Below, piece after piece: positions 23,968-33,160 of a stretch of DNA of 43,782 bases. Below the pieces are notes generated by a model, which saw nothing but the letters and a program-made list of their open reading frames with translations, was not told the origin of the DNA and searched no databases. The position numbers and the translations under genes are program-made. Every line of letters begins with the position of its first letter. The first letter of the stretch is position 1. Source of the stretch: Nitrospirae bacterium JdFR-81 (GTDB lineage: Bacteria; Nitrospirota; Thermodesulfovibrionia; UBA6902); assembly GCA_002011735.1 (NCBI GenBank), contig MTOQ01000086.1, positions 1-43,782 on the forward strand, written 5' to 3'.

Positions 23968-25308
23968 ATGAGACGATATCTTGCTGCAATCCTCTTTCTG
24001 TTCCTTCTTATCCAATCGGGGTGTGTTCATGCCCTGCCGGAGACGAGGCGGGCAGAGAAGGTTTCTGTATATGAAGAGGTCCTGCCAAATGGCCTGAAGG
24101 TCATCCTTCTCAGGGATCCCAGTGCAATACTTGCGGTCTTCCAGATCTGGTATTATGCAGGCTCAAGCAATGAGCAGATAGGCAAGAGCGGCATGAGCCA
24201 TCTGCTTGAGCATATGATGTTCAAGGGGACGCATAAACATAAGGAGTTTTCAAGGATCATAAAGAGGGTGGGTGGAATAGATAACGCAGGCACCAGCAGG
24301 GATTATGCATTCTATTATCAGAAGCTTGCACCTGAGAATCTGCATCTCTCTATCGAGCTTGAGGCAGACAGGATGCAGAACCTCCTTATTGATCCCGAGG
24401 AGGTGGAGTCGGAGAGGAAGGTTGTGATGGAGGAGAGGAGGCTCAGGTATGAGGATGACCCACAGGGCCTGCTGTATGAGGAGGTTGTGGCGGCTGCGTT
24501 TAAGAATCATCCGTACAGATGGCCTGTTATAGGATGGATGTCAGACCTCAAAAGGATAACAAGGGATGATCTCTATGGGTATTACAGACGGTATTATGTG
24601 CCTAACAATGCATTCATAGTGGTCGCAGGGGACATAGATACAGAGAGGGTCCTTGAGATGATAAAAGAGGAGTTTGGCCCAATCCCTCCAGGAGAGGATA
24701 TAAAAAGGACGATGATTGAGGAGCCGCCACAGTCAGGTGAGAAGAGGGTCTATTTAAAGAAGGAGGCAGAACTCCCCTACATACTGATCGCATACAAGGC
24801 ACCGAATATATTCAATGAGGACAGTTATGCCCTTGATGTGCTTGCATACATACTGTCGGATGGCAGGACATCGAGGCTTTACAGACACCTTGTTGACCAG
24901 AGACAGATGGCCATCTCGGTCGGTGCAGGTTATGATAACCTTCAGAGATACCCCTTCCTCTTTTACCTCTATGGCACACCAATGCCTGGCAGGGACATAA
25001 AAGAGCTTGAAGATGCATTGTATGAAGAGATAGAGGAGATAAAGAAGAATGGCCCAACAGAGAGAGAGGTCCAGAAGGTGAAGAACCGCATAGAGGCAGA
25101 ATTCATAATATCCCAGGATTCTATATTTTATCAGGCAAGGCTTATAGGGATATTCGAGGTTCTGGGCGACTGGAGGTTGAAGGACCGGTATCTTGAAGGG
25201 ATAAGGAGGGTTACAGCACAGGATGTCCAGAGGGTGGCAAAGAAGTATCTGACAGAGGATAACAGGACCGTGGGGATATTGATACCAAAAGGCAGGGGTT
25301 CAAGATGA
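23968..25308 (+). CDS. M16 family zinc peptidase (catalytic subunit)
   Basis: The protein of about 446 residues has the inverted zinc motif HLLEH (His78, Glu81, His82 from this start) and downstream SERKVVMEERR carrying the third ligand glutamate. The C-terminal half contains the substrate-binding RTSRLYRHLVD-like segment. An N-terminal hydrophobic stretch, LAAILFLFLLIQSG followed by Cys, indicates export; it may be a lipoprotein, though Gln at -3 is atypical, so ordinary signal cleavage after VHA is possible. The start at 23968 gives a proper signal peptide; an upstream in-frame ATG at 23833 does not. It overlaps the next gene by four bases, forming the usual catalytic and non-catalytic M16 heterodimer in the periplasm. 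Confidence 0.9.
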   Translation: MRRYLAAILFLFLLIQSGCVHALPETRRAEKVSVYEEVLPNGLKVILLRDPSAILAVFQIWYYAGSSNEQIGKSGMSHLLEHMMFKGTHKHKEFSRIIKRVGGIDNAGTSRDYAFYYQKLAPENLHLSIELEADRMQNLLIDPEEVESERKVVMEERRLRYEDDPQGLLYEEVVAAAFKNHPYRWPVIGWMSDLKRITRDDLYGYYRRYYVPNNAFIVVAGDIDTERVLEMIKEEFGPIPPGEDIKRTMIEEPPQSGEKRVYLKKEAELPYILIAYKAPNIFNEDSYALDVLAYILSDGRTSRLYRHLVDQRQMAISVGAGYDNLQRYPFLFYLYGTPMPGRDIKELEDALYEEIEEIKKNGPTEREVQKVKNRIEAEFIISQDSIFYQARLIGIFEVLGDWRLKDRYLEGIRRVTAQDVQRVAKKYLTEDNRTVGILIPKGRGSR

Positions 25309-26639
25309 GAGGCTCAGGGTTCCTGAAGATAGTCCTCTTTGTATTAATCTTCCATCTCTCCTGCATCTCCACTCCCTCCTACAGCCTTGATGTAGAGAGG
25401 GAGGTGCTTGACAACGGTCTCACCCTTCTCATTGTGGAGAGGCATAACCTGCCCATGGTGGTTGTTACCGTTGGTATAAGGGCAGGCAGTGTCCTTGAGC
25501 CTCCTGAGAAGGCAGGGCTATCTAACCTTACAGCAATGCTCCTTAAGGCAGGGACCCGTAACAGGACAGCAGAGCAGATAGACGAGGAGATAGAATTCGT
25601 GGGAGGAGAGCTTGAATCATCGGGTGGATATGACTATATAACCGTAGGTCTCACAATCCTCAAGAAGGACATCATCCTTGGTCTTGACCTCCTCTCTGAC
25701 ATCATACTCAATCCGGTGTTTCCTGAAGGGGAGATAAAGAAGAAGATCAAGCTCATCAAAGGAAGTCTTAGGGCGTCTGAGGATGATCCTAATTTTGTTG
25801 CATCAAAGGCATTTATAAAAGAGGTGTTTGACGGCCATCCATATGGAAGATTGATTGAGGGGTCTGAGGAGTCACTAAGGGGTATCAGCAGGGACGATAT
25901 TATAGACTTCCACAGGACATACTATCTTCCAGCCAGCTCCATAATAGCGATTGTCGGGGATATAACAGCCGATGAGGCGCGGTCACTGATCAGCAGGTAT
26001 TTCCAAATATGGAAGCCAGGTGGCCCAACACATCCCAGGGTGCCATCTCCACCCAGGGGCAGAGGTGGCAGGACCATAGTTATAGATAAGGATCTCACAC
26101 AGGCCAATATCATCATCGGCCATACAGGTGTGGGCAGGGATAATCCCGATTACTATGCCATATCAGTAATGAATTATATACTCGGTGGGGGTGGCTTTGC
26201 GTCCAGGCTTATGCAGAAGATAAGGGATGAGAAGGGATTCGTCTATGATATCTACAGCACATTCTCTGCAAGGAAGTATGGAGGGGCATTTGAGATATCC
26301 CTTCAGACAAGGAATGAATCAGCGGATGAGGCAATAGAAGAGATCATGGGAGAGATTGAGAGGATAAGGGAGGAACCCGTATCGGATAGAGAGCTTGAGG
26401 ATGCAAAGTCCTTTCTCACAGGTGTCTTCCCTGTAAGGATAGAGACGAGCAGGAGGATTGCGGACTTTCTTGTTGCTGTCGAATATTATGGACTTGGCAT
26501 GGATTATATCGACAAATACCCTGAATATATTAACAGTGTGACGAAGGAGGATGTCCTGAGGGTTGCAAGGAAGTACATCAGACCTGAAGACCTGACCATC
26601 GTTATTGTGGGAGACAGGGAGAAATTGCAGACATGGTAG
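25305..26639 (+). CDS. M16 family peptidase-like protein (non-catalytic subunit)
   Basis: The 444-residue protein starts with a signal peptide (SGFLKIVLFVLIFHLSCIS) and has the M16 fold (VLDNGLTLLIVERHNLPMVVV, VGIRAGSV). Where the catalytic subunit has HLLEH it has NLTAM, so zinc binding and hydrolysis are lost. Its C-terminal half keeps GGGGFASRLMQKIRDEKG FVYDIYS (the substrate-binding Arg/Tyr region), the feature that the non-catalytic partner contributes to the shared active site. Translational coupling through the ATGA overlap supports a fixed 1:1 pair with the upstream gene. Confidence 0.9.
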   Translation: MRGSGFLKIVLFVLIFHLSCISTPSYSLDVEREVLDNGLTLLIVERHNLPMVVVTVGIRAGSVLEPPEKAGLSNLTAMLLKAGTRNRTAEQIDEEIEFVGGELESSGGYDYITVGLTILKKDIILGLDLLSDIILNPVFPEGEIKKKIKLIKGSLRASEDDPNFVASKAFIKEVFDGHPYGRLIEGSEESLRGISRDDIIDFHRTYYLPASSIIAIVGDITADEARSLISRYFQIWKPGGPTHPRVPSPPRGRGGRTIVIDKDLTQANIIIGHTGVGRDNPDYYAISVMNYILGGGGFASRLMQKIRDEKGFVYDIYSTFSARKYGGAFEISLQTRNESADEAIEEIMGEIERIREEPVSDRELEDAKSFLTGVFPVRIETSRRIADFLVAVEYYGLGMDYIDKYPEYINSVTKEDVLRVARKYIRPEDLTIVIVGDREKLQTW

Positions 26640-26655
26640 AGACCGGGGTTAGTCT

Positions 26656-26952
26656 TTACTTGATCGTTACGGATGTGGCCCTGTTGCCATTATCCTCTTC
26701 CCTGTATCTGACCGTCACCCTATCACCGAGCTTGATATCCCTGATCGAGTCCCTCTTAATGCATTTCCTGATCTTTGTCCTGTCCTTTATGTTAATCGTG
26801 ACCTCTCTATCCTTCTTCCTGACCGTTATGATACCGTTTCTCACATCAATGGATGTTACAACGCCTGTAATCTGCCTGGTCCTTGCAGGATCGGCAAGCG
26901 CAGGCGAATACAGGAGGGGCAGGATTATTATCAGAATGAGTAACCTCTTCAT
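26656..26952 (-). CDS. Small secreted beta-rich protein (DUF5666-like)
   Basis: The protein of about 98 residues has a signal peptide (MKRLLILIIILPLLYSPALA) with an AxA-type cleavage site. The mature part begins DPARTRQITGVVTSIDVRNG, then runs ITVRKKDREVTINIKDRTK and IKLGDRVTVRYREEDNGN. The pattern of short strands with GxVxxID and KxGDRVxVxY is the OB-like fold of small periplasmic proteins such as DUF5666. Function unknown. An in-frame GTG at 26979 is a weaker start, since the ATG at 26952 gives the normal signal peptide. The gene is convergent with the M16 pair. Confidence 0.7.
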   Translation of the reverse strand: MKRLLILIIILPLLYSPALADPARTRQITGVVTSIDVRNGIITVRKKDREVTINIKDRTKIRKCIKRDSIRDIKLGDRVTVRYREEDNGNRATSVTIK

Positions 26953-27052
26953 GCCCTGAGGTATATCCTTCCTTAACACTTGAATAAATATAATAACACA
27001 AAGGCCGCCTTACACAACCCCCCAATCCTTATTAAGAGGAGGGTGAAGGTAT

Positions 27053-27508
27053 CTACAGGTTACCTGATTTGATCGCCTTCTGTATGGCGTCATGTGGATC
27101 GGTGGCCTTTATCACGCCTTCTATATCCCATGTCTCTATCCCTATGACAGGCTTCTCAAGCTGGAGGGAGAATGCTATCTCAGAGAGTGTCCCGTACTCC
27201 CCACCGATGGCAATAATCACATCCGCTGTCCTCGCTATAATGATGTTCCTGCCGATACCGAATCCTGTTACTATGGGGATGTCTATATAGGGGTTGGCAT
27301 ACTCCTTTGTCTCCTGGGGCAGTATCCCGATGGTTATACCACCTGCCTCCTTTGCTCCCTTTGAGGCGGCCTCCATTACACCACCAAGCCCTCCACATAC
27401 CAGGAAGAAGCCTTTTTCCGCTATCAATCTTCCCACCTCCTCCGCTGTCTCAAGGAGCCTCTTCTTCACCCGTCTTCCTCCAATCACGCCCATTATGGCC
27501 TTACCCAT
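27053..27508 (-). CDS. SLOG/LOG-like nucleotide-binding protein (TIGR00725-type)
   Basis: The 151-residue protein has a compact Rossmann-like fold: MGVIGGRR at the N-terminus, FLVCGGLGGVMEAASKGAKE AGG, VTGFGIGRNIIIARTADVIIAIGG, and GTLSEIAFSLQLEKPVIGI. The GGLGGVME and GTLSE motifs are those of the SLOG/TIGR00725 family related to lysine decarboxylase-like (LOG) proteins, which bind or cleave nucleotide-like ligands. The PGGxGTxxE catalytic motif of true LOG phosphoribohydrolases is only partly kept (IGGEYGTLSE). The molecular substrate is unknown. It follows the glycosyltransferase-like gene by two bases. Confidence 0.8.
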   Translation of the reverse strand: MGKAIMGVIGGRRVKKRLLETAEEVGRLIAEKGFFLVCGGLGGVMEAASKGAKEAGGITIGILPQETKEYANPYIDIPIVTGFGIGRNIIIARTADVIIAIGGEYGTLSEIAFSLQLEKPVIGIETWDIEGVIKATDPHDAIQKAIKSGNL

Positions 27509-27510
27509 AT

Positions 27511-28608
27511 CTATCCTCCTTTTAAAATATTACAGATGAATTCTGCGATCTTGATGGCGCCATTGTCCCTGGTATGTTTAATGCGGGGCATCTCAAGAAG
27601 CTCTTTTATGTCCTCCAGACACCTCCCATCCTTCAGCCTCTCTTCATCAATGCTCAGACAGTGCATCTCCCTCCTGCAGAAACCCTCAAGCCTCTCCGAC
27701 TCCCTGAAGGTCTTTCTTGTCAGATAGCCGAAAGGCACGCCTGCATGATATACCTCCGCAACGGTGCTGTAACCAAGTTTTCCTATGGTTACATCACTCG
27801 CATTTACAAGGTCAGGATGCGAGAGATGGGTGTCCTGCGGGAGCAGGATGATATTGCCCCTCTTTTCGGTCTTCTGTGATATACCAAGGGCAACAAAGAA
27901 GATGTCTTCGGTGCCGTCTATCATCCTGATGAATCCATAGCCCTCCGTGTTTCCGCTTATTGTGAGCACTACCATCATCGAGTCCTGTGGTATACCGAGG
28001 CTCTCCCTTATCTTCTGGGCCCGTATCCTTATTCTTCTGCTTACAGGTGCGGTCTTTAGATGTATGTTGAGTGGGTTGCATATCGGTTCGGTCTGTATAT
28101 GATAGTCAACAGAGCTATAAATACCCCTGAGATATTCTATGTGTCTTTTTAATCTGTCACGATGGTTTCTGTATCCCTCGTATATCCAATCCCATGTGAA
28201 GTTCTCTATTAGCACCGATGGTATACCGGCCCTTTTTGCAACGACTATCCCAAGTGCTGATATATCACATATCATCAGGTCACATCCAATCTGATTTATA
28301 ATACCTGTAAGTTCCTCTATATAGTCAGGATCAAAGGGTAGAAATTCATCAAGCCTCTCTATGGTCTTCTCTACATCCTCTATCAATGGCGTCTTCTGCA
28401 CAAGCCCTATATCTGTTAGGGTATGGTGATAGCCAAATAATGGCAGCGGCAGGGACCTCCTGAAGAACCACTCTGGAACAAGGGTGAATATCTCAAACCG
28501 CGTCTCGGGCATTATCCTCCATATCTCCTCCATGACAGCAGATGCCCTTGAGGCATGGCCAAGGCCATGGGGAGAGATGAAGTATGCAATGGTGAAAGAC
28601 TTATGCAT
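27511..28608 (-). CDS. GT-B-fold glycosyltransferase-like protein
   Basis: The 365-residue protein begins IAYFISPHGLGHASRASAVM, the HGxGH loop of UDP-sugar-using GT-B enzymes such as MurG and of the N-terminal domain of plant arabinokinase. The second half contains VLTISGNTEGYG and the acceptor-donor region SDVTIGKLGYSTVAEVYHAGVP, which corresponds to the conserved nucleotide-sugar end (GGxxTxxEaxxxGxP). It should transfer a sugar from a nucleotide donor; donor and acceptor are unknown. It heads a small minus-strand unit and is divergent from namZ, whose start is 52 bases away. Confidence 0.75.
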   Translation of the reverse strand: MHKSFTIAYFISPHGLGHASRASAVMEEIWRIMPETRFEIFTLVPEWFFRRSLPLPLFGYHHTLTDIGLVQKTPLIEDVEKTIERLDEFLPFDPDYIEELTGIINQIGCDLMICDISALGIVVAKRAGIPSVLIENFTWDWIYEGYRNHRDRLKRHIEYLRGIYSSVDYHIQTEPICNPLNIHLKTAPVSRRIRIRAQKIRESLGIPQDSMMVVLTISGNTEGYGFIRMIDGTEDIFFVALGISQKTEKRGNIILLPQDTHLSHPDLVNASDVTIGKLGYSTVAEVYHAGVPFGYLTRKTFRESERLEGFCRREMHCLSIDEERLKDGRCLEDIKELLEMPRIKHTRDNGAIKIAEFICNILKGG

Positions 28609-28660
28609 AGTCCATATTATAAAATAATCCGTTAAATGGGGTTATCAGGATGGTGGATCT

Positions 28661-29830
28661 ATGAGCATAAGATCGGGTCTCGAGCTCCTCAGGAGAGGAT
28701 GGCCGCGTAGGCTTAAGGGTCTGAGGGTGGGCCTGCTTGTCCATCCTGCCTCTGTTGATAGCAGGCTTACACATGCGGTCGATATATTCCTTGAGTTCAG
28801 GGATGTGAGACTCGTGGCACTTTTTGGGCCGCAGCACGGGATATTTGGTGAGACGCAGGACAACATGGTTGAATGGAGGGGTTTCAGGGACAGGAGGACA
28901 GGCCTGAGGGTGCACAGCCTCTACGGAAGGGTGAGGAAGCCAGGGAAAGGGATGCTCAGGGATATAGATGTGATGGTCATCGATCTTCAGGATGTGGGAT
29001 CAAGATACTATACCTATATCTGGACCATGTATCTATGTATGCAGAGGTGTGAGGAGATGGGCAGGTCTGTGGTTGTGCTTGACAGGCCCAATCCAGTCAG
29101 TGGGAGGTTGATCGAGGGGCCTGTTCTTGATGAGGGATATTCATCCTTTGTTGGTCTGAGGCCCCTTCCTGTGAGACACGGGATGACAGTAGGCGAGATA
29201 GCGATGTATCTTGGGGGTGAATACCATCCCTCCCTTGATCTACATGTGATCCCGTTAAAGGGCTGGAGGCGGAAGATGTGGTTTGATATGACAGGTCTTC
29301 CATGGGTCATGCCATCGCCGAATATGCCCACACTGACCACGGCCACCGTTTATCCTGGTATGTGCCTGCTTGAGGGGACGAATCTGAGTGAGGGCAGGGG
29401 AACGACAAGGCCATTTGAGATATTTGGTGCCCCATTTATTGAGCCAGAAAGGCTTGTAAATAGACTCGGTGATTATAGACTGAAGGGTGTTGTCTTCAGG
29501 CCACTCTATTTTAAGCCGACATTCCACAAGTATGCGGGAAGGATGTGTGGGGGTGCCCAGATACATATCACTGAGAGGGAGAGGTTCAGACCGTTCAGGA
29601 CCGCTGTCGCGATCTTAAAGGCCGTTTATGAGCTTTATCCTCAGAGGTTCAAGTGGAGGAGACCACCCTATGAATACGAGACAGAGAGGCTACCGATAGA
29701 TATCATTGCCGGAACGGACAGGTTGAGGAGGGACATAGAGGCTGACAGGCCACTCAAAGAGATGGAGGCCTGGTGGGCCGAGGATTGCAGGAGGTTCAAC
29801 AGGAAGAGGGAAGGATACCTTATATATTAG
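28661..29830 (+). CDS. namZ: DUF1343 exo-beta-N-acetylmuramidase-like protein (NamZ family)
   Basis: The 389-residue protein is a full DUF1343 member: GLRVGLLVHPASVDS, LVALFGPQHGIFGETQDN, DVMVIDLQDVGSRYYTYIWTM, VLDRPNPVSGRLIEGPVLD, and PWVMPSPNMPTLTTATVYPG, LLEGTNLSEGRGTTRPFE. NamZ of Bacillus subtilis releases MurNAc from peptidoglycan chain ends. Here no signal peptide is seen, so it may act on imported fragments inside the cell, or be exported another way. A MurU-AmgK-like fusion 4.2 kb downstream on the same strand would use the freed MurNAc. Its TAG stop overlaps the AGGAGG site of the P-ATPase gene. Confidence 0.88.
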   Translation: MSIRSGLELLRRGWPRRLKGLRVGLLVHPASVDSRLTHAVDIFLEFRDVRLVALFGPQHGIFGETQDNMVEWRGFRDRRTGLRVHSLYGRVRKPGKGMLRDIDVMVIDLQDVGSRYYTYIWTMYLCMQRCEEMGRSVVVLDRPNPVSGRLIEGPVLDEGYSSFVGLRPLPVRHGMTVGEIAMYLGGEYHPSLDLHVIPLKGWRRKMWFDMTGLPWVMPSPNMPTLTTATVYPGMCLLEGTNLSEGRGTTRPFEIFGAPFIEPERLVNRLGDYRLKGVVFRPLYFKPTFHKYAGRMCGGAQIHITERERFRPFRTAVAILKAVYELYPQRFKWRRPPYEYETERLPIDIIAGTDRLRRDIEADRPLKEMEAWWAEDCRRFNRKREGYLIY

Positions 29831-29839
29831 GAGGCCGCT

Positions 29840-32482
29840 ATTTACTGGAATAAGGGGATAGATGAGGTAATCATAGAGACCGGCTCTTCACTTGATGGTC
29901 TTTCTCAATCAGAGGCCACAAGACGCCTGCAAGAGTATGGTCCCAACACCATAAAGGAGAGGAAGGGGAAGACCGCCTTCAGGATGCTCCTTGACCAGTT
30001 CAGTGATTTCATGATCATAGTCCTCATCGTTGCTGCGGTCATATCAGGCTTTATCGGAGAGCCTGCGGATATGATCGCCATCATCGTGATCGTAATCCTC
30101 AACGCAATTATAGGGTTTGTTCAGGAGTACAGGGCTGAGAGGGCCGTTGAGGCACTCAAGAGGATGGCAGCACCGACCACCACCGTCCTGAGGGATGGCG
30201 TGCCGTCTGAGATACCGGCTTCCGAGGTAGTGCCTGGTGATATCGTGATGCTTGAGGCAGGCAGGATCGTGCCTGCTGATATGAGGCTCATAGAGGTTGC
30301 ACAACTTAAGGTTGATGAATCCGCCCTTACAGGTGAGTCTGTGCCTGTGGAGAAGATGGTCGATACATTGAGGGATGGGGATATCCCGCTTGGAGACAGG
30401 AGGAATATGGTTTACAGGGGCACCATCATTACATATGGAAGGGGGAGGGGTGTGGTGGTCGCCACAGGCATGCAGACAGAGCTTGGAAGGATCGCCACCA
30501 TGCTGCAGGAGGAGGAAGAGGTGAAGACGCCCCTGCAGAAGAGGCTCCAGGCATTTGGTAAGAGGCTCGCCATAGCAATCCTTGGCATATGCGCAATAGT
30601 ATTCGTGGTGGGCCTAATAAGGGGAGAGGATACGATGAGGATGTTCCTCACGGCGGTTTCGCTTGCGGTTGCCGCCATCCCAGAGGCACTGCCTGCGGTC
30701 GTTACCGTGTCCCTTGCACTTGGTGCAAGGAAGATGGTCAAGCAGAATGCCCTTATAAGGAGGCTTCCTGCGGTTGAGACCCTCGGATCAGTGACATACA
30801 TATGCTCTGATAAGACAGGCACGCTCACACAGAACAGGATGACAGTGGAGGAGATATGGATGAAGGGAGAGGGAAGGTGGGATATGAAGAGTGGGGCAGG
30901 AGGTTTCAAACTCCTGATGGCAGGGCTTTCGCTCAATAATGATACAGGGGTGGATGCGAATGGCAATGTGATGGGTGATCCAACAGAGGTGGCGCTCTAT
31001 AATGTCGCAAGGCAGAATGGTTTTGACAGGGCAGGGCTGGAGAGGCTCATGCCGAGGGTTGGGGAAGTCCCCTTTGATTCAAAGAGGAAGTGCATGACGA
31101 CGATACACAGGATAGAGGATTCGGGCCTGAACACCTACGGGCTTCCAAGCCTCCATACCAACACGGTCTCTTTCACAAAGGGTGCTGTTGAGGCGGTGGT
31201 TGAAAGGGCTGATACTATACTCACCCCAGAGGGGGAGGTGCCCATAGAGAGGGAAGAGGTGAACAGGGTGGCAGAGAGGATGGCAGCAGACGGCTTGAGG
31301 GTCCTTGCCATTGCGATGAGGCAATGGGATGCCCCTCCTCAGGATCTGAGGCCCGAGGATGTGGAGTCAGGTCTCACCTTCTTGGGGCTTGTGGGCATGA
31401 TGGATCCACCAAGGGAGGAGGCAAGGGAGGCCGTGGCACTCTGTAAGACAGCAGGCATAAGGCCTGTGATGATCACAGGCGATCATCCCATAACCGCAAG
31501 GGTCATAGCACGGAGGATAGGCATACTGGAGGATGACTCCAGATCAGTGGTGACCGGAAGGATGCTTGAGAGACTGCCGATGGAGGAGTTTGAGGAACAG
31601 GTAGAGCATATCAGGGTCTATGCGAGGGTTGCGCCTGAGCAGAAGTTGAAGATAGTCAGGGCCCTCCAGGATAAGGGGGAGTTTGTTGCAATGACAGGGG
31701 ATGGTGTTAATGATGCGCCCGCACTGAAGAGGGCAGATATCGGTATATCCATGGGCATCACAGGGACCGATGTGGCAAAGGAGGCCTCACACATGATACT
31801 CCTTGATGACAACTTTGCCACCATTGTGAACGCCGTCAGGGAGGGGAGAAAGATATACGATAATATCAGGAAGTTCATAAAATACCTCCTCACCACCAAT
31901 TCAGGAGAGATATGGACACTCTTTCTTGCACCCCTTATCGGATTGCCTGTGCCCCTCCTTCCAATCCATATACTGTGGATAAACCTGATGACCGATGCCC
32001 TCCCAGCCCTTGCCCTGTCGATGGAGGGCGAGGAGAGGGGGATCATGAGGAGGCCACCAAGGCATCCTGAAGAGAGCATCTTTGCCCATGGACTCGGCAT
32101 ACATGCCATATGGGTTGGGCTGCTTATGGCAGGCATAGTCCTTGGCATACAGGCGTGGTCTATAAGGACAGGTCATGCCCACTGGCAGACAATGGTCTTT
32201 ACCGTCCTGTGCCTCACACAGCTTGGGCATGTCATGGCCATAAGGTCTGAGACGGAGTCGCTGTTCAGGATGGGTGTATTCTCCAATATATATCTGATCG
32301 GTGCCGTCCTCTCCAGTTTCACCCTCCAGATGGCCACCATATACATACCATTCTTAAACCCCGTATTCAAGACACAGCCGCTTGGCCTTGATGAATTGCT
32401 GATCACACTCGTCTCATCATCCATGATATTCTTTGTGGTGGAGATAGAGAAGTTTGTAAAGAGGAGAAAGATGTTGTTATAG
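29840..32482 (+). CDS. Calcium-type P-ATPase (cation-transporting), ATT start proposed
   Basis: The protein of about 880 residues is a type IIA P-ATPase. Visible are LTGESVPVEK (actuator), the phosphorylation site SDKTGTLTQNRM, the membrane motif AAIPEALPAVV in segment four, GDGVNDAPALKRADIGISMG, and a six-segment C-terminal membrane block. Coding extends well upstream of the first ATG (29984): in frame from 29840 comes YWNKGIDEVIIETGSSLDGL and LQEYGPNTIKERK, the normal cation-ATPase N-terminal domain. No ATG, GTG or TTG exists there, but ATT at 29840 lies five bases after a perfect AGGAGG (29829-29834), so ATT initiation (as in infC) or a sequence error is proposed. It probably exports Ca2+ or Mn2+. 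It is coupled to namZ. Confidence 0.88.
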   Translation: MYWNKGIDEVIIETGSSLDGLSQSEATRRLQEYGPNTIKERKGKTAFRMLLDQFSDFMIIVLIVAAVISGFIGEPADMIAIIVIVILNAIIGFVQEYRAERAVEALKRMAAPTTTVLRDGVPSEIPASEVVPGDIVMLEAGRIVPADMRLIEVAQLKVDESALTGESVPVEKMVDTLRDGDIPLGDRRNMVYRGTIITYGRGRGVVVATGMQTELGRIATMLQEEEEVKTPLQKRLQAFGKRLAIAILGICAIVFVVGLIRGEDTMRMFLTAVSLAVAAIPEALPAVVTVSLALGARKMVKQNALIRRLPAVETLGSVTYICSDKTGTLTQNRMTVEEIWMKGEGRWDMKSGAGGFKLLMAGLSLNNDTGVDANGNVMGDPTEVALYNVARQNGFDRAGLERLMPRVGEVPFDSKRKCMTTIHRIEDSGLNTYGLPSLHTNTVSFTKGAVEAVVERADTILTPEGEVPIEREEVNRVAERMAADGLRVLAIAMRQWDAPPQDLRPEDVESGLTFLGLVGMMDPPREEAREAVALCKTAGIRPVMITGDHPITARVIARRIGILEDDSRSVVTGRMLERLPMEEFEEQVEHIRVYARVAPEQKLKIVRALQDKGEFVAMTGDGVNDAPALKRADIGISMGITGTDVAKEASHMILLDDNFATIVNAVREGRKIYDNIRKFIKYLLTTNSGEIWTLFLAPLIGLPVPLLPIHILWINLMTDALPALALSMEGEERGIMRRPPRHPEESIFAHGLGIHAIWVGLLMAGIVLGIQAWSIRTGHAHWQTMVFTVLCLTQLGHVMAIRSETESLFRMGVFSNIYLIGAVLSSFTLQMATIYIPFLNPVFKTQPLGLDELLITLVSSSMIFFVVEIEKFVKRRKMLL

Positions 32483-32534
32483 ATCGCATAAAAATGGTAT
32501 CATTTTATATGAAAAGAATTTATGGAGGTTTTTT

Positions 32535-32744
32535 ATGTCAAGGATAACCATTACACTCCCCAACGATTTAATAGATGAACTCATGTCAGTGGTTAAGGCA
32601 AAGAACAAGACCAGGGCAGTGATAGAGGCCATAAGGGACGAGATCAGGATGAAGAAGAGGGAGAGGATCAAGTCGATGGCAGGGAAGATGGAGTTTGTGA
32701 GATCAGCGTCAGGGCTCAGGCATGGAGACAAGAGGCTCGGATAA
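32535..32744 (+). CDS. vapB: VapB-like antitoxin
   Basis: The 69-residue protein starts with a short beta strand and helices, SRITITLPNDLIDELMSVV, typical of ribbon-helix-helix DNA-binding antitoxins, followed by KNKTRAVIEAIRDEI and a charged tail that would wrap the toxin. GGAGG precedes the ATG by eight bases. Its end overlaps the PIN-domain toxin gene by 23 bases, the usual antitoxin-toxin coupling. It should repress its own promoter; no clear operator was found in the 52-base gap before it. Confidence 0.85.
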   Translation: MSRITITLPNDLIDELMSVVKAKNKTRAVIEAIRDEIRMKKRERIKSMAGKMEFVRSASGLRHGDKRLG

Positions 32745-33138
32745 GGTCCTTGTGGATACATCCGTATGGATCGACTTCTTCAGGAAGCGTGAGCCTTTTT
32801 ATACCATTGTGCGTCAGCTTATAGATGAGGACAGGGTGTGCTGTCTTGATATGATCCTTGCCGAGTTGATTCAGGGTGCAAGATCAGAAAGGAAGGTGGA
32901 TGTCCTTAAGGACTTTCTCCAGGCCTTTGATTTCATCCATGTGCACTCTGGTTTATGGGAGCAGGCCGGAATGTTATCATATCATATGCGTAAGAAGGGC
33001 AGACCACTGGGCCTTGCTGATTGTTTCATCGCTATTGTTGCGTATTCAAACAAGATAGAACTCCTCACCCTTGATAAGCACTTTAAGTATATTAAGGGAG
33101 AGATAGGGTTGAGGCTGTATCCTGTTAAGGGTAGATGA
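32722..33138 (+). CDS. vapC: VapC-like PIN-domain ribonuclease toxin
   Basis: The 138-residue protein is a PIN-domain nuclease. The acidic active site is intact: KVLVDTSVWIDFF (first Asp), ILAELIQGAR (Glu), LADCFIAIVAY (Asp) and LTLDKHF (Asp). VapC toxins cleave RNA, often tRNA or 23S rRNA, and are held inactive by VapB. The ATG at 32722 is used because it keeps the frame overlapping vapB. All key residues are present, so this pair appears alive, unlike the hicBA remnant. Confidence 0.92.
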   Translation: METRGSDKVLVDTSVWIDFFRKREPFYTIVRQLIDEDRVCCLDMILAELIQGARSERKVDVLKDFLQAFDFIHVHSGLWEQAGMLSYHMRKKGRPLGLADCFIAIVAYSNKIELLTLDKHFKYIKGEIGLRLYPVKGR

Positions 33139-33160
33139 CTTGACCAAAGGGAGGGAATAG

